From NCBI RefSeq assembly GCF_001898115.1, contig NZ_MKSQ01000014.1, forward strand, positions 134,109 to 198,108: a stretch of 64,000 bases of DNA. The letters are read 5' to 3'. Source of the DNA: Allobosea sp. 67-29. GTDB lineage: Bacteria > Pseudomonadota > Alphaproteobacteria > Rhizobiales > Beijerinckiaceae. The stretch's first letter is position 1; the number at the start of each line of letters is the position of its first letter. The notes under the pieces were generated by a model that made no database searches, was not told where the DNA came from, and worked only from the letters and a program-made list of their open reading frames with translations. Made by a program: the position numbers and the translations under genes. Shown here piece by piece: positions 39,255 to 48,931 of the stretch.

Positions 39255-39518
39255 ATGAAGCGATTTGCCCTTGGCATCGCCGCTGCCCTTCTCGTCAGCG
39301 GCAGCGCCTATGCTCAATCGATCAATATCGGCCCAGGGGGCGTGAGCGTCGACCCGCGCACACCCCATGAGCGCCGCGTGGATCGCGAGATCCGCCGCGA
39401 GGAGCGCCGCGACCGCTACGAGCGCGCGCGCTATCGCGGCGAGCGCTGCCGAACCGTCACGACCCGCGAGGAGACCCGGCACGGCATGGTTCGCAGGACG
39501 ACGCGCGTCTGCGATTGA
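39255..39518 (+). CDS. Exported Arg-rich small protein
   Basis: This encodes 87 residues. A strong ribosome site (GGAGGAAA) precedes ATG 39255, which opens a clean signal peptide (MKRFALGIAAALLVSGSAYAQ). The mature part begins SINIGPGGVSVDPRTP and is then dominated by Arg and Glu (ERRVDREIRREERRDRYERAR). It ends with two Cys (RGERCRTVTTREETRHGMVRRTTRVCD) that could form one disulfide. Small proteins of this type are frequent in Bosea- and Bradyrhizobium-like genomes, without known function. The upstream frame to 39138 is not used. Confidence 0.75.
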   Translation: MKRFALGIAAALLVSGSAYAQSINIGPGGVSVDPRTPHERRVDREIRREERRDRYERARYRGERCRTVTTREETRHGMVRRTTRVCD

Positions 39519-39644
39519 GTGCGTAGCGAGTTGCGTGAGAGTGACTGAGTCCCTGAGCGGGGTCGGCGGCACCGGCCCCGCTCTCGCTCGTGGGAAGGCC
39601 GATCTCCGGTTGCGCGCAGACCCCGCGCGCATTATCGTTTTCGG

Positions 39645-39711
39645 CGATGGGGATGGAGTTCCCCCGAAACCGCCCGCCGGTCGCCATTCCGGTCGGCTGA
39701 TGACTCCTACC
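39645..39711 (+). promoter_or_regulatory. Fluoride riboswitch (crcB motif aptamer)
   Basis: The aptamer core is clear. GGGG-ATG-GAGTT-CCCC (39649-39664) is followed by GAAACCGCC, a variable stem containing CCGG...CCGG, and the invariant GGCTGATGACTCCTAC (39695-39710). GGAGT at 39655-39659 can pair with ACTCC at 39703-39707, as in known fluoride aptamers. The next gene is crcB, the standard target. Binding of fluoride should switch on crcB. Confidence 0.93.
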
Positions 39712-39742
39712 GCACGAAACCGCGGTAGGAGTGTATCCAGCA

Positions 39743-39763
39743 CCCGCCGCAAGGCGGGTTTTT
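39743..39763 (+). terminator. Riboswitch-associated intrinsic terminator in the crcB leader
   Basis: CCCGCC-GCAA-GGCGGG followed by TTTTT is a textbook terminator 32 bases after the aptamer and 31 bases before the crcB start. A second, longer hairpin (CTCCTACCGC at 39704-39713 with GCGGTAGGAG at 39722-39731) shares bases with the aptamer's 3' side and competes with it. The two together form the likely expression platform. Confidence 0.8.
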
Positions 39764-39794
39764 CATGCCCGTCGACCAGGGAGCCGAAGCGAGC

Positions 39795-40223
39795 ATGTCC
39801 TTCTCGACCGTCGTCGTCATCATGATCGGGGGCGCGCTGGGTACGCTGGCGCGCTACCTTCTGTCGGTGCTCGCGCTGCCGATCAGCGGAAGCCTGCCCT
39901 GGGGGACGATCCTCATCAACATCGCCGGCTCGTTCATCATCGGCTTCTTCGGCACGCTGACGCTGGCGAGCGGCCGCTTTCCGTTGGCCGAACCCGTGCG
40001 CCTTTTCGTGATGGTCGGGTTCTGCGGCGGCTTTACCACCTTCTCGTCCTTCAGCCTGCAGACGCTCGACCTGCTGCGCAGCGGCGAGACGCTGCGGGCC
40101 ACGATCAATATCGTTGCGTCCGTGGCGCTCTGCGTGACGGCGGTCGCGGTCGGCCACGCCGTCGCAAGCCGGTTCAACGGCGATCCGCGGATCGCTCAGA
40201 TGGTCATGGAAGAGGAGGCTTGA
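39795..40223 (+). CDS. crcB: Fluoride exporter CrcB/Fluc
   Basis: This is a four-span fluoride channel of 142 residues that acts as an antiparallel dimer in the inner membrane. Marks are [15 protein letters not shown] (with Gly-Arg), [21 protein letters not shown] (the conserved Asn in the pore) and [20 protein letters not shown] (the Phe-box region and the sodium-site Gly-x-Thr-Thr-Phe-Ser-Ser). GGGAG precedes ATG 39795. The ATG at 39765 sits on the terminator T run and is not the start. It is controlled by the fluoride riboswitch upstream. Confidence 0.96.
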   Translation: MSFSTVVVIMIGGALGTLARYLLSVLALPISGSLPWGTILINIAGSFIIGFFGTLTLASGRFPLAEPVRLFVMVGFCGGFTTFSSFSLQTLDLLRSGETLRATINIVASVALCVTAVAVGHAVASRFNGDPRIAQMVMEEEA

Positions 40224-40235
40224 GGCCTCCTCTTC
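40209..40235. terminator. Shared hairpin between convergent crcB and glpQ
   Basis: GAAGAGGAGGC and GCCTCCTCTTC form a perfect 11-base stem around TTGAG, spanning the crcB stop codon. No T run follows on either strand. It likely marks the 3' end of crcB and perhaps of the opposing glpQ. Confidence 0.45.
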
Positions 40236-40251
40236 GGGCAAGGCCTGCGGT

Positions 40252-41412
40252 CTACTTGCCGTCGCGCGCCTTCACGGCGTGGTCGGTGAAGTCGGTGAAC
40301 ACGCCGTCGACGCCGAGCGCGAGATGGGCCTTGTACTCGGCGATGGGATCGCCGTTGTAGTCGGCGGCGAGCCGGGTCGCCTCGCTGCGATAGGCCCAAG
40401 GGTGCACCAGTAGCCCCGCCGCATGCGCGTCCTTCACCACATCGGTCGGCGCGATGACGGTGCGGTCGCGCTCGTCGATCTTGCCGTCGCCGTTCAGGTC
40501 CTTTGGCTTGCCGTCCGGCCCGATCGTCTGCCTGGCGCCGATCAGATAGACCTTCCACGGGCCGACGCCGTCGGCATAGGTCGCGATCTCCCTGAGGCCC
40601 TCGGGCGAGAGCATGTCCTGGAAGCTGCGCTTGTCGCCGAGCACGGCGAAGTCATAGGGGCGGTCGAAGGGCGCGGCGAGCGTGACCTTGCCGTCCTTGT
40701 CGACGCCGTCGCCATCGACAAGCTGCACGAGCCGGATCTGCGTCTTCTTGCGCAGGTATTTCAGGTTCGCCGTCTCGAAGCTCTGGATGAAGACGGGCGA
40801 GTTCTTCTCGGTCCAGCCGGCCGCCTTGAGCATGTCGAGGAGCTTGTCCTCGAAGGCGAGGCCAAGCGAGGCGTGATAGGTCGGGTGCTTGGTTTCCGGA
40901 TAGATGCCGATGGTCCGGCCGCTGCGGGCGCTCTCCGCCTTGGCGAGGTCGATCACCTCCTGGAAGGTCGGGATCTCGTATTTGCCGTTATGCGACTGGT
41001 CGCGATCGGCAAAAGCCTGCTTGGCCCGCAGCGTCTTGATCTCGGCCAGGGTGAAGTCGTTGGCGAACCAGTCGGTGGTCTCGATGCCGTCGAGCTTGCG
41101 AGTGGTCTTGCGGCTGGCGAATTCGGGGTGGTCGGCGACATCGGTCGTACCGCTCAGCATCGGCTCGTGACGCACGACCAGAACGCCGTCCTTGGTCGAG
41201 ACCAGGTCCGGCTCGATGAAATCGGCGCCGAGCGCGATGGCGCGGCGATAGCCTTCCAGCGTGTGCTCGGGCAGATAGCCGCTGGCGCCGCGATGGGCGA
41301 TCACGAGCGGGCGCTGGCCCGAAAGCGTGGTCGCAGATTCGGCGCTGGCCGCCAGCGATTGCAGGGCCAGGGCGGCAACAAGCGATGTCGAGAAAAGCAG
41401 GATCTTGTTCAT
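40252..41412 (-). CDS. glpQ: Periplasmic glycerophosphodiester phosphodiesterase
   Basis: This enzyme of 386 residues splits glycerophosphodiesters to glycerol-3-phosphate and an alcohol in the periplasm. Signal peptide: [24 protein letters not shown]. Catalytic motifs are [19 protein letters not shown] (His40, Arg41), [25 protein letters not shown] (Glu67, Asp69, His82), GIYPETKHP and [10 protein letters not shown]. It has an insert with an EF-hand-like loop, [12 protein letters not shown] at 305-316, and a second Asp-rich stretch near 233-241; calcium is the usual cofactor. It converges on crcB. Confidence 0.94.
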   Translation of the reverse strand: MNKILLFSTSLVAALALQSLAASAESATTLSGQRPLVIAHRGASGYLPEHTLEGYRRAIALGADFIEPDLVSTKDGVLVVRHEPMLSGTTDVADHPEFASRKTTRKLDGIETTDWFANDFTLAEIKTLRAKQAFADRDQSHNGKYEIPTFQEVIDLAKAESARSGRTIGIYPETKHPTYHASLGLAFEDKLLDMLKAAGWTEKNSPVFIQSFETANLKYLRKKTQIRLVQLVDGDGVDKDGKVTLAAPFDRPYDFAVLGDKRSFQDMLSPEGLREIATYADGVGPWKVYLIGARQTIGPDGKPKDLNGDGKIDERDRTVIAPTDVVKDAHAAGLLVHPWAYRSEATRLAADYNGDPIAEYKAHLALGVDGVFTDFTDHAVKARDGK

Positions 41413-41616
41413 GGTGGCCTCGGCTCGCGAAAGGGCGCGCGAAACTAGGCCGCGGGATGTGACACCCCCATGAAAGGTGATGCCGTCCTCACCGGTCAGA
41501 GACCGGATGGGGGACAGGCACGGGGCGGGCGGTCAGCACGGATGCCCTGCCGGTCTGGGCGGAAAGAGCGGCGGCCGGTCTCCGGCGCGGGCCGGTACGC
41601 GGCCGCCGGCTCGGTC

Positions 41617-41757
41617 TCAGCGGTGATTCTCGAGCGTGGTCTTGGCGTCGAGGCGCTTGGCGGGCGGAGGCGTCAGATCGGCCTGCGGCTGGGTCGCGCA
41701 AGCGGCGAGGGCGAAGGCGAAGAAGCCGAGAACGGCAAGGCGAGCGGCGTTTTTCAT
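41617..41757 (-). CDS. 46-residue lipoprotein
   Basis: A short frame from ATG 41757 to TGA 41617 encodes a classic lipoprotein: charged start MKNAARL, hydrophobic core AVLGFFAFA, and lipobox LAAC with Cys20. A short mature part follows (CATQPQADLTPPPAKRLDAK, then TTLENHR). Tiny lipoproteins of this type, with Pro-rich tails, are widespread in Hyphomicrobiales and usually unnamed. Residue +2 after Cys is Ala, so outer-membrane sorting is likely. The ribosome site is weak (GGGACACG). Confidence 0.65.
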   Translation of the reverse strand: MKNAARLAVLGFFAFALAACATQPQADLTPPPAKRLDAKTTLENHR

Positions 41758-41898
41758 GGTGGCGTGTCCCATTGGCCGCGGCATGCGGTTGCATCGTCTT
41801 TCCGCTTATGGAACGACCGCGTCAAGAACATGGCGCGACGAAGCCCATGCCGCTGCGTCATGATCGAACTGGTTGAAACACAAGCCCCCGAGCTCGCG

Positions 41899-41928
41899 CC
41901 GATCAGATTGCCAAGGCAATCTGATCGG
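41899..41928. repeat. Perfect 14-base palindrome, REP-like
   Basis: CCGATCAGATTGCC and GGCAATCTGATCGG form a perfect inverted repeat with only AA between them, 60 bases before the rRNA methyltransferase gene. It is followed by a second GC-rich dyad (CGGCGCCTTCGGCGC near 41950). The shape and position fit a dispersed intergenic palindrome; a single copy is present here. Confidence 0.55.
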
Positions 41929-41987
41929 ATCCGGCTCTTGCCTCGCGGCGCGGCGCCTTCGGCGCTTTGCGTCAGGATCGAACGACC

Positions 41988-43286
41988 ATGACGCCAGCCG
42001 CCCGGATCAGTGCCGCCATCGAGGTGCTGCAGGATATCATCGAGCGCCGCCGTCCGGCGGCCGACGCCCTCAAGGACTGGGGGTTGTCGCGCCGCTTCGC
42101 CGGATCGAAGGATCGCGCGGCGATCGCCTCGCTCGTCTACGACGCGCTGCGCCGCAAGGCCTCCTCGGGCTACGCCATGGCGTCGGAGGAGCCGCGCGCG
42201 CTGGTGCTCGGCATGCTGAGGGGGCTGCGTGGCCTGTCGCTTGGCGAGATCGCGGCGCTCTGCTCCGGCGAGAACCATGCCCCCACGCCGCTCTCCGCCG
42301 ACGAAACGGCGCTCCTCACCGCCTTCTCGGACGAGGATGCGCCCAGCTGGGTGCGGGCCGATGTGCCGGAATGGCTCTGGCCCGCCTTCGAGCGCGCCTT
42401 CGGCGCCATGGCGATCGAGGAGGGGCAGGCGCTTGCCGCTCGCGCTCCGGTCGATCTGCGCGTCAACCGCCTCAGGGCGAGCCGCGAGGCCGTCGCGAAG
42501 GATCTTGCTCATCTCCAGCCGGAGGAAGGGGCCTGGTCGCCGGACGCGCTGCGCTTTCAACCCGGACAGGATGGACGCGGTCCCTCGCTGCAGACCGAAA
42601 CCCCTTTCTTCGCCGGCGCCTTCGAGATCCAGGACGAGGGCTCGCAGCTCGTGACGCTGCTGGCCGGGGTGAAGCCCGGCGAGACGGTGATCGACCTCTG
42701 TGCCGGCGCTGGCGGAAAGACGCTGGCGCTCGCCGCACTGATGGCCAATCGCGGCAACCTCTATGCCACCGACCTCGACGGCCGGCGGCTCGCGCCGCTT
42801 CATGACCGGCTGGCGCGCTCGGGCGCGGACATCGTCGATATCCGCATCCCGCGCTCGCGCGGCCACGAGCCGCTGGCGGACGTCGCCGGCCAGGCCGATC
42901 TCGTCCTGGTCGATGCGCCCTGCACCGGCTCCGGCACCTGGCGGCGCAATCCGGATGCGAAATGGCGCGTGCGCCCGGGCGCACTGGCCGAACGGATCAA
43001 GGACCAGGCGGAAGTGCTGGCCCGCGCCGCCAGGTTGGTCAAGCCCGGCGGGCGCGTCGCCTATATCACCTGCTCGATGCTGCCGGAGGAGAACGACGAG
43101 GCGATCCGCTCCTTCCTCGGCAAGCACCCCGGCTTTGCGGTGGTGGCGCCGATCGACGTGCTGGCCGGAGCCGAAAGCGACTTCTCCCTGCTCGCCCGCT
43201 TTGTCACTGAATTCGGCCTGCAGCTGTCGCCGCGCCGCACCGGCACGGACGGGTTCTATCTGGCCTGCCTCCGGCGCGGGGATTGA
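41988..43286 (+). CDS. RsmB/NOP-family 16S rRNA or tRNA cytosine-5 methyltransferase
   Basis: This SAM-dependent m5C methyltransferase has 432 residues. The N-terminal NusB-like region is shortened (RISAAIEVLQDIIERRRPAADALKDWGLSRRFAGSKDRAAIASLVYDALRRK). The catalytic domain has FEIQDEGSQLV, VIDLCAGAGGKTLALAALM (SAM site), VDAPCTGSGTWRRNPDAKWR (motif IV, Pro-Cys) and YITCSMLPEEND (motif VI, Thr-Cys nucleophile). AGGA precedes ATG 41988. It lies 49 bases upstream of guaA. RsmB, acting on C967, is the nearest named relative; the exact base is not certain. Confidence 0.9.
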   Translation: MTPAARISAAIEVLQDIIERRRPAADALKDWGLSRRFAGSKDRAAIASLVYDALRRKASSGYAMASEEPRALVLGMLRGLRGLSLGEIAALCSGENHAPTPLSADETALLTAFSDEDAPSWVRADVPEWLWPAFERAFGAMAIEEGQALAARAPVDLRVNRLRASREAVAKDLAHLQPEEGAWSPDALRFQPGQDGRGPSLQTETPFFAGAFEIQDEGSQLVTLLAGVKPGETVIDLCAGAGGKTLALAALMANRGNLYATDLDGRRLAPLHDRLARSGADIVDIRIPRSRGHEPLADVAGQADLVLVDAPCTGSGTWRRNPDAKWRVRPGALAERIKDQAEVLARAARLVKPGGRVAYITCSMLPEENDEAIRSFLGKHPGFAVVAPIDVLAGAESDFSLLARFVTEFGLQLSPRRTGTDGFYLACLRRGD

Positions 43287-43335
43287 GAGTATCGCGGGCG
43301 TTGCGCGCGCTTTCGCGATCCATTAACGGAACGCG

Positions 43336-44904
<1,569 letters not shown>

Positions 44905-45055
44905 TTCAGGCAGTCTGGTCCGGTCGCCGGCTCTGAGCGCCAGCGGCAATCGCTTTTCATGACAAGTTGCGATGGCCGTCCGCGGGTGGCCATTGTTGAA
45001 TTGTTCTTCCTTTGTTCTAGGATGGCGCTCCTGCCGGTTCTCGAGGGAGGCGATC

Positions 45056-45616
45056 ATGGAGCGGAGCCTTGGATTTCCCGGGAGCGCGAGCCACTTCTTC
45101 GCGCTTCTGCCTGATGCCGCTGCGGCCGCCGCCGCCGACCGCAAGGCCCATGCTCTGCGCAGCTGGCTTGGCCTTTCCGGTCGGCCACGCGGCACCGGCA
45201 AGTATCACGTGTCGCTTTGGGGCTGGCCGGCGAGGGAAGGGCCCGGCGCCGATGGCATTCGGTTGATCCGGCGCGTTGCCGAGCGGATCAGCCAGGCACC
45301 GTTCAAAGTGAGCTTCGACGAGGTCGCGACCTTTGCTCAAGGTGCGGAACGACGCGCTCTGGTGATGACGGGTGGGGACGGCGTGATTGGAGCTGCACGG
45401 CTTCATGAGAGCCTCGACCGGGACATCCGGGCGCATGGTCTGCGCGGCGGGCGTTCGTCGTGCTGGCCTCACATGACCCTGCTCTATGATCGTTGGCGGA
45501 CGGAACCCTTCTCCGTCCGGCCATTGAGCTGGCGCGTCACGGATTTCGTTCTGGTGCGCAGCGTTCCGCGAGAGCCCTATGTCGTTCTCGGGCGCTGGAC
45601 GCTGGCCGGCTCCTGA
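45056..45616 (+). CDS. 2'-5' RNA ligase-like 2H phosphoesterase
   Basis: This encodes 186 residues. A very strong ribosome site (GAGGGAGG) precedes ATG 45056. Two H-x-S/T motifs define the 2H superfamily: His51-Val-Ser53 in KYHVSLWGW and His139-Met-Thr141 in WPHMTLLYD, each followed by the expected hydrophobic strand. HFFALLPD near the front and FVLVRSVP near the end complete the two-lobed fold. Family members hydrolyse 2',3'-cyclic phosphodiesters or ligate RNA ends in vitro; the substrate here is unknown. Confidence 0.82.
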   Translation: MERSLGFPGSASHFFALLPDAAAAAAADRKAHALRSWLGLSGRPRGTGKYHVSLWGWPAREGPGADGIRLIRRVAERISQAPFKVSFDEVATFAQGAERRALVMTGGDGVIGAARLHESLDRDIRAHGLRGGRSSCWPHMTLLYDRWRTEPFSVRPLSWRVTDFVLVRSVPREPYVVLGRWTLAGS

Positions 45617-45730
45617 TCGTGCAAGGTTGCAAGCGCTCTTTGCAGCGGGGCGGGGGGTGCCCCGTTGCCTTGGGCGCGGTCGGCTCTATCGTCTTGCTCC
45701 GACGCCCGTTCGATTCAACCGGAGCCCCCG

Positions 45731-46438
45731 ATGGCCGATCTCTCCGCCTTTCCGATCACCTCGCGCTGGCCAGCCCGCCAGCCCGACCGCATCCAGCTCT
45801 ATTCGCTGCCGACGCCGAACGGCGTGAAGGTCTCGATCGCGCTGGAAGAACTCGAACTGCCCTACGAACCGCACGCCATCGACATCGGCAAGAACGAGAC
45901 CTGGGGGCCCGAGTTCCTCTCGCTCAATCCGAACGGCAAGATCCCGGCGATCATCGATCCCGACGGGCCGGGCGGAAGGCCGCTGGGCTTGTGGGAGTCG
46001 GGCGCGATCCTGCTCTACCTCGCGGAGAAGACCGGCAGGCTGCTGCCGAAGGACCCCGCAGCCCGCTATGAGACCATCCAGTGGGTTTTCTTCCAGATGG
46101 CGGCGATCGGTCCGATGTTCGGCCAGCTCGGCTTCTTCCACAAGTTCGCCGGCCGGGAATACGAGGATAAGCGACCGCGCGACCGCTATGCCAATGAGAG
46201 CAAACGGCTGCTCGGCGTGTTGGAGGACCGGCTCGCCAGCCGCACCTGGATCATGGGCGACGAATACACCATTGCCGACATCGCGATTCTGGGCTGGGTG
46301 CGCAACCTGGTCGGCTTCTATGGCGCCGGAGAGCTCGTCGATTATGCCAGCCTGACCCATGTGCCGATCTGGCTGGAGCGCTGCCTGGCGCGGCCGGCGG
46401 TCCAGCGCGGCCTCGACAGCCCCAAGCGCCCGGCCTGA
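45731..46438 (+). CDS. Nu-class glutathione S-transferase (second copy)
   Basis: This 235-residue paralogue of the GST at 17922-18629 has the same length. The nu-class signature Thr-Pro-Asn-Gly lies in LYSLPTPNGVKVSIALEELELPY, followed by LSLNPNGKIPAIIDPDGPGG and LWESGAILLYLAEKTG. The C-terminal domain has YTIADIAILGWVRNLVGFYGA, where the first copy has a different aromatic pattern. Together these suggest two disulfide or peroxide reductases with different partners. It converges on the phosphoribosyltransferase. Confidence 0.9.
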   Translation: MADLSAFPITSRWPARQPDRIQLYSLPTPNGVKVSIALEELELPYEPHAIDIGKNETWGPEFLSLNPNGKIPAIIDPDGPGGRPLGLWESGAILLYLAEKTGRLLPKDPAARYETIQWVFFQMAAIGPMFGQLGFFHKFAGREYEDKRPRDRYANESKRLLGVLEDRLASRTWIMGDEYTIADIAILGWVRNLVGFYGAGELVDYASLTHVPIWLERCLARPAVQRGLDSPKRPA

Positions 46439-46455
46439 AAAGCCGGCGCCGCGGC

Positions 46456-47040
46456 CTATCCGGCAGGCGCGAGCCTGGGCTCTGCCGCGGGAAGCCTTTC
46501 CAGGGCCTGCATGGCGATGCCGGCCTGGGCCAGGCGCTCGCGGCCTCCCAGCCCCTCCAGCTCGAAGACGAAGAGGGCTCGCGTGCAATGCGCGCCCAGC
46601 CGGCGCAGAAGCTCCGCCGCCGCCAGTGCGGTGCCGCCGCTCATCAGGCAGTCGTCGATGAGCGCGACATGGTGTCCCGCCAGCTGGTGCCCTTTCGAGA
46701 GTGCGACGCCGTTGCCCAGCTCATAGTTGGCAGCGAGGCTTCGCACGACGTCGGCCCGGATCGACCCGACTTTCCGGATATCGATGAAGCCGAGCCTGCT
46801 CCGGAACGCCAACGCACCCGCAAGGCCGATGCCGCCGATATCGATGCCGGCGATCAGTTCGGTTTCCCTGCCGAGATGCGATGCGAGCGCCGTGCAGGCC
46901 ATCTGCATCCATCCGCTGTCGCGCGTGACGGTGGTGGCGTCGGGAAAATCGACGCCGGCGACCGGATAGTCTCGCCAGCGGCGATGCGGAAAGGCCGGCG
47001 CCGCCGGTGCCTCCTGTACAGAATCCGAGATGGTATCCAT
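46456..47040 (-). CDS. Adenine phosphoribosyltransferase-like protein
   Basis: This is a type I phosphoribosyltransferase fold of 194 residues. The PRPP loop is VALIDDCLMSGGTALAAAELL at 125-145, with Ser-Gly-Gly-Thr instead of the usual Thr-Gly-Gly-Thr. DYPVAGVDFPDATTV near 24-38 and LIAGIDIGGIGLAGALAF near 62-79 match the layout of Apt. YELGNGVALSKG matches the strand before the flexible loop. Adenine salvage is plausible, but the purine-contacting residues differ from classical Apt, so xanthine or another base is possible. AGGTGG lies before the ATG. Confidence 0.75.
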   Translation of the reverse strand: MDTISDSVQEAPAAPAFPHRRWRDYPVAGVDFPDATTVTRDSGWMQMACTALASHLGRETELIAGIDIGGIGLAGALAFRSRLGFIDIRKVGSIRADVVRSLAANYELGNGVALSKGHQLAGHHVALIDDCLMSGGTALAAAELLRRLGAHCTRALFVFELEGLGGRERLAQAGIAMQALERLPAAEPRLAPAG

Positions 47041-47164
47041 GATCGCGCCACCTGCATCCCGATAAGTCCGGATGGCCTGTCATGCCCGCTTGCGGTTCCG
47101 CTGACAAACGCCGATCACGGGCGGGCGGCGGATGCGGCGAGGTTCACACGGTCCGGATGAAGGC

Positions 47165-47518
47165 ATGACGACGATCTACGGCATCAAGAATTGCGACACG
47201 ATGAAGAAGGCACGCGCCTGGCTCGACGGCCGCGGCGTGGCCTACGCCTTCCATGACTACAAGGCGAGCGGCATAGACAGGCCGGCTCTGCAGGCGTGGG
47301 TCGCGGAGCATGGCTGGGAAACCGTGCTGAACCGGGCCGGGACCACCTTCCGCGCTCTGCCGGATGCCGAGAAGCAGGCGCTGGACGCAGAAAAGGCGAT
47401 CGCGCTGATGCTGGCCCAGCCTTCGATGATCAAGCGCCCGGTGCTCGACCTGGGCAAGGGCAGGACCATCATCGGCTTCAAGCCGGATATCTATGAGGCT
47501 GCGCTGGCGGGGCATTAG
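47165..47518 (+). CDS. ArsC-family reductase (YffB/Spx-like)
   Basis: This small thioredoxin-fold protein has 117 residues. The start MTTIYGIKNCDTMKKARAWLDGRGVAYAFHDYKASGI is typical of YffB-type members, with a single catalytic Cys10. WVAEHGWETVLNRAGTTFRALP and MIKRPVLDLGKGRTIIGF complete the ArsC pattern (RPV-x-D-G-like). It lacks the other cysteines of true arsenate reductases. YffB-type proteins are glutathione-dependent thiol reductases of uncertain substrate. Confidence 0.9.
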   Translation: MTTIYGIKNCDTMKKARAWLDGRGVAYAFHDYKASGIDRPALQAWVAEHGWETVLNRAGTTFRALPDAEKQALDAEKAIALMLAQPSMIKRPVLDLGKGRTIIGFKPDIYEAALAGH

Positions 47519-47755
47519 TGACGCCGCCCGCCAAGGGCGTGGCGCGCCTCAAGGCGCGGCTTCATTCCCTGTCAGGCTGTGAGGCGGCGGTAGAGTGTCG
47601 TGCCTTGTGCTTTGTCGATCGCGCGCGGCATCGCTTTCAGCGCCCCGCGGTCACTCGCGACGGCAGCGCAATCCGGATCGCCGGTGATTGACGTATGACC
47701 CGTCCGGCGCGCGGGTCTCTTCCCTAAATCCGCGCGCTGTTCTACCTCGCAGGCC

Positions 47756-48931
47756 ATGACCGCTCAGCCCCAAGCCCTGCAGCCCGAGCTCGCTGCCACT
47801 CCCGAATTCACCTTCGACGTCGCCGCTCGCGACGGCGCCGCGCGCACCGGCGCGATCAGCATGCCGCGCGGCGTCATCCGCACCCCGGCCTTCATGCCGG
47901 TCGGCACGGCCGCAACCGTCAAGGGCATGTATCCCGAGCAGGTGAGGGCGCTTGGTGCCGACGTGGTGCTCGGCAACACCTACCACCTGATGCTGCGCCC
48001 GGGTGCAGAGCGCGTCGCCAGGCTCGGCGGGCTTCACCGCTTCATGAACTGGCCGCATCCGATCCTGACCGATTCCGGCGGCTTTCAGGTGATGTCGCTG
48101 TCGCAGCTCAGGAAACTGACCGAGGAGGGGGTGACGTTCCGTTCGCATATCGACGGCTCGAAGCATGTGCTGACCCCGGAGCGCTCGGTGGAGATCCAGA
48201 ACCTGCTTGGCTCCGACATCGTCATGCAGCTCGACGAATGCGTGGCGCTGCCCTGCGAGGAGAAGGTCGCGGAGAAGGCGATGCGGCTGTCGCTGCGCTG
48301 GGCCGAACGCTGCAAGGCCGCCTTCGGCCATCATCCCGGGCGTGCGCTATTCGGCATCGTGCAGGGCGGCGACGTGCCGCGTCTGCGTGTCGAAAGCGCG
48401 CGTGAGCTCGCGGCCATGGACCTCAAGGGTTACGCCGTCGGCGGGCTCGCGGTCGGCGAGCCGCAGGAGGTGATGCTGGCGATGCTCGAGGCGGTCGAGC
48501 CGCATCTGCCGCAGGCGAAGCCGCGCTATCTGATGGGCGTCGGCACGCCGGACGACATCGTGCAGGCGGTCGCGCGCGGCATCGACATGTTCGATTGCGT
48601 GATGCCGACGCGCGCCGGCCGCCATGGCCAGATCTTCACCCGCTTCGGCCGGATGAACCTGAAGAATGCGAAGTTCGCCGAGGATCCGCGGCCGATCGAC
48701 GAGCGATCCTCATGCCCAGCCGCCAACGGCTGGTCGCGGGCTTATCTGCACCATCTGGTCAAGGCCGAAGAGATGCTCGGCAAGATGCTGCTGACCTGGG
48801 CGAATCTCGCCTATTACCAGGATCTGATGGCGGGCCTGCGGGCCGCGATCGCGGACGGGCGCCTGGCTGATTTCATCGCCGAGACGAAGGCGGGCTGGGC
48901 GAGGGGAGAGGATGGAGGCGCGCCCGCGTGA
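47756..48931 (+). CDS. tgt: tRNA-guanine transglycosylase (queuosine)
   Basis: This 391-residue enzyme exchanges G34 of Asp, Asn, His and Tyr tRNAs for preQ1. Catalytic residues are in place: Asp106 in [14 protein letters not shown], the nucleophile Asp280 in [15 protein letters not shown], and FGIVQGG and [11 protein letters not shown] in the base pocket. The zinc site is odd. Against the usual Cys318-Cys320-Cys323-His349 set, this protein reads Ser318, Cys320, Ala323 and Ala349 ([17 protein letters not shown] and [11 protein letters not shown]). The stop overlaps the next gene's GTG. queF lies 5 kb away. Confidence 0.95.
   Translation: MTAQPQALQPELAATPEFTFDVAARDGAARTGAISMPRGVIRTPAFMPVGTAATVKGMYPEQVRALGADVVLGNTYHLMLRPGAERVARLGGLHRFMNWPHPILTDSGGFQVMSLSQLRKLTEEGVTFRSHIDGSKHVLTPERSVEIQNLLGSDIVMQLDECVALPCEEKVAEKAMRLSLRWAERCKAAFGHHPGRALFGIVQGGDVPRLRVESARELAAMDLKGYAVGGLAVGEPQEVMLAMLEAVEPHLPQAKPRYLMGVGTPDDIVQAVARGIDMFDCVMPTRAGRHGQIFTRFGRMNLKNAKFAEDPRPIDERSSCPAANGWSRAYLHHLVKAEEMLGKMLLTWANLAYYQDLMAGLRAAIADGRLADFIAETKAGWARGEDGGAPA

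Noticed and set aside
39765-39794. Earlier crcB start (ATG 39765)
   Set aside because: The ATG directly follows the terminator T run and lacks a ribosome site; ATG 39795 has GGGAG and gives the standard protein length.
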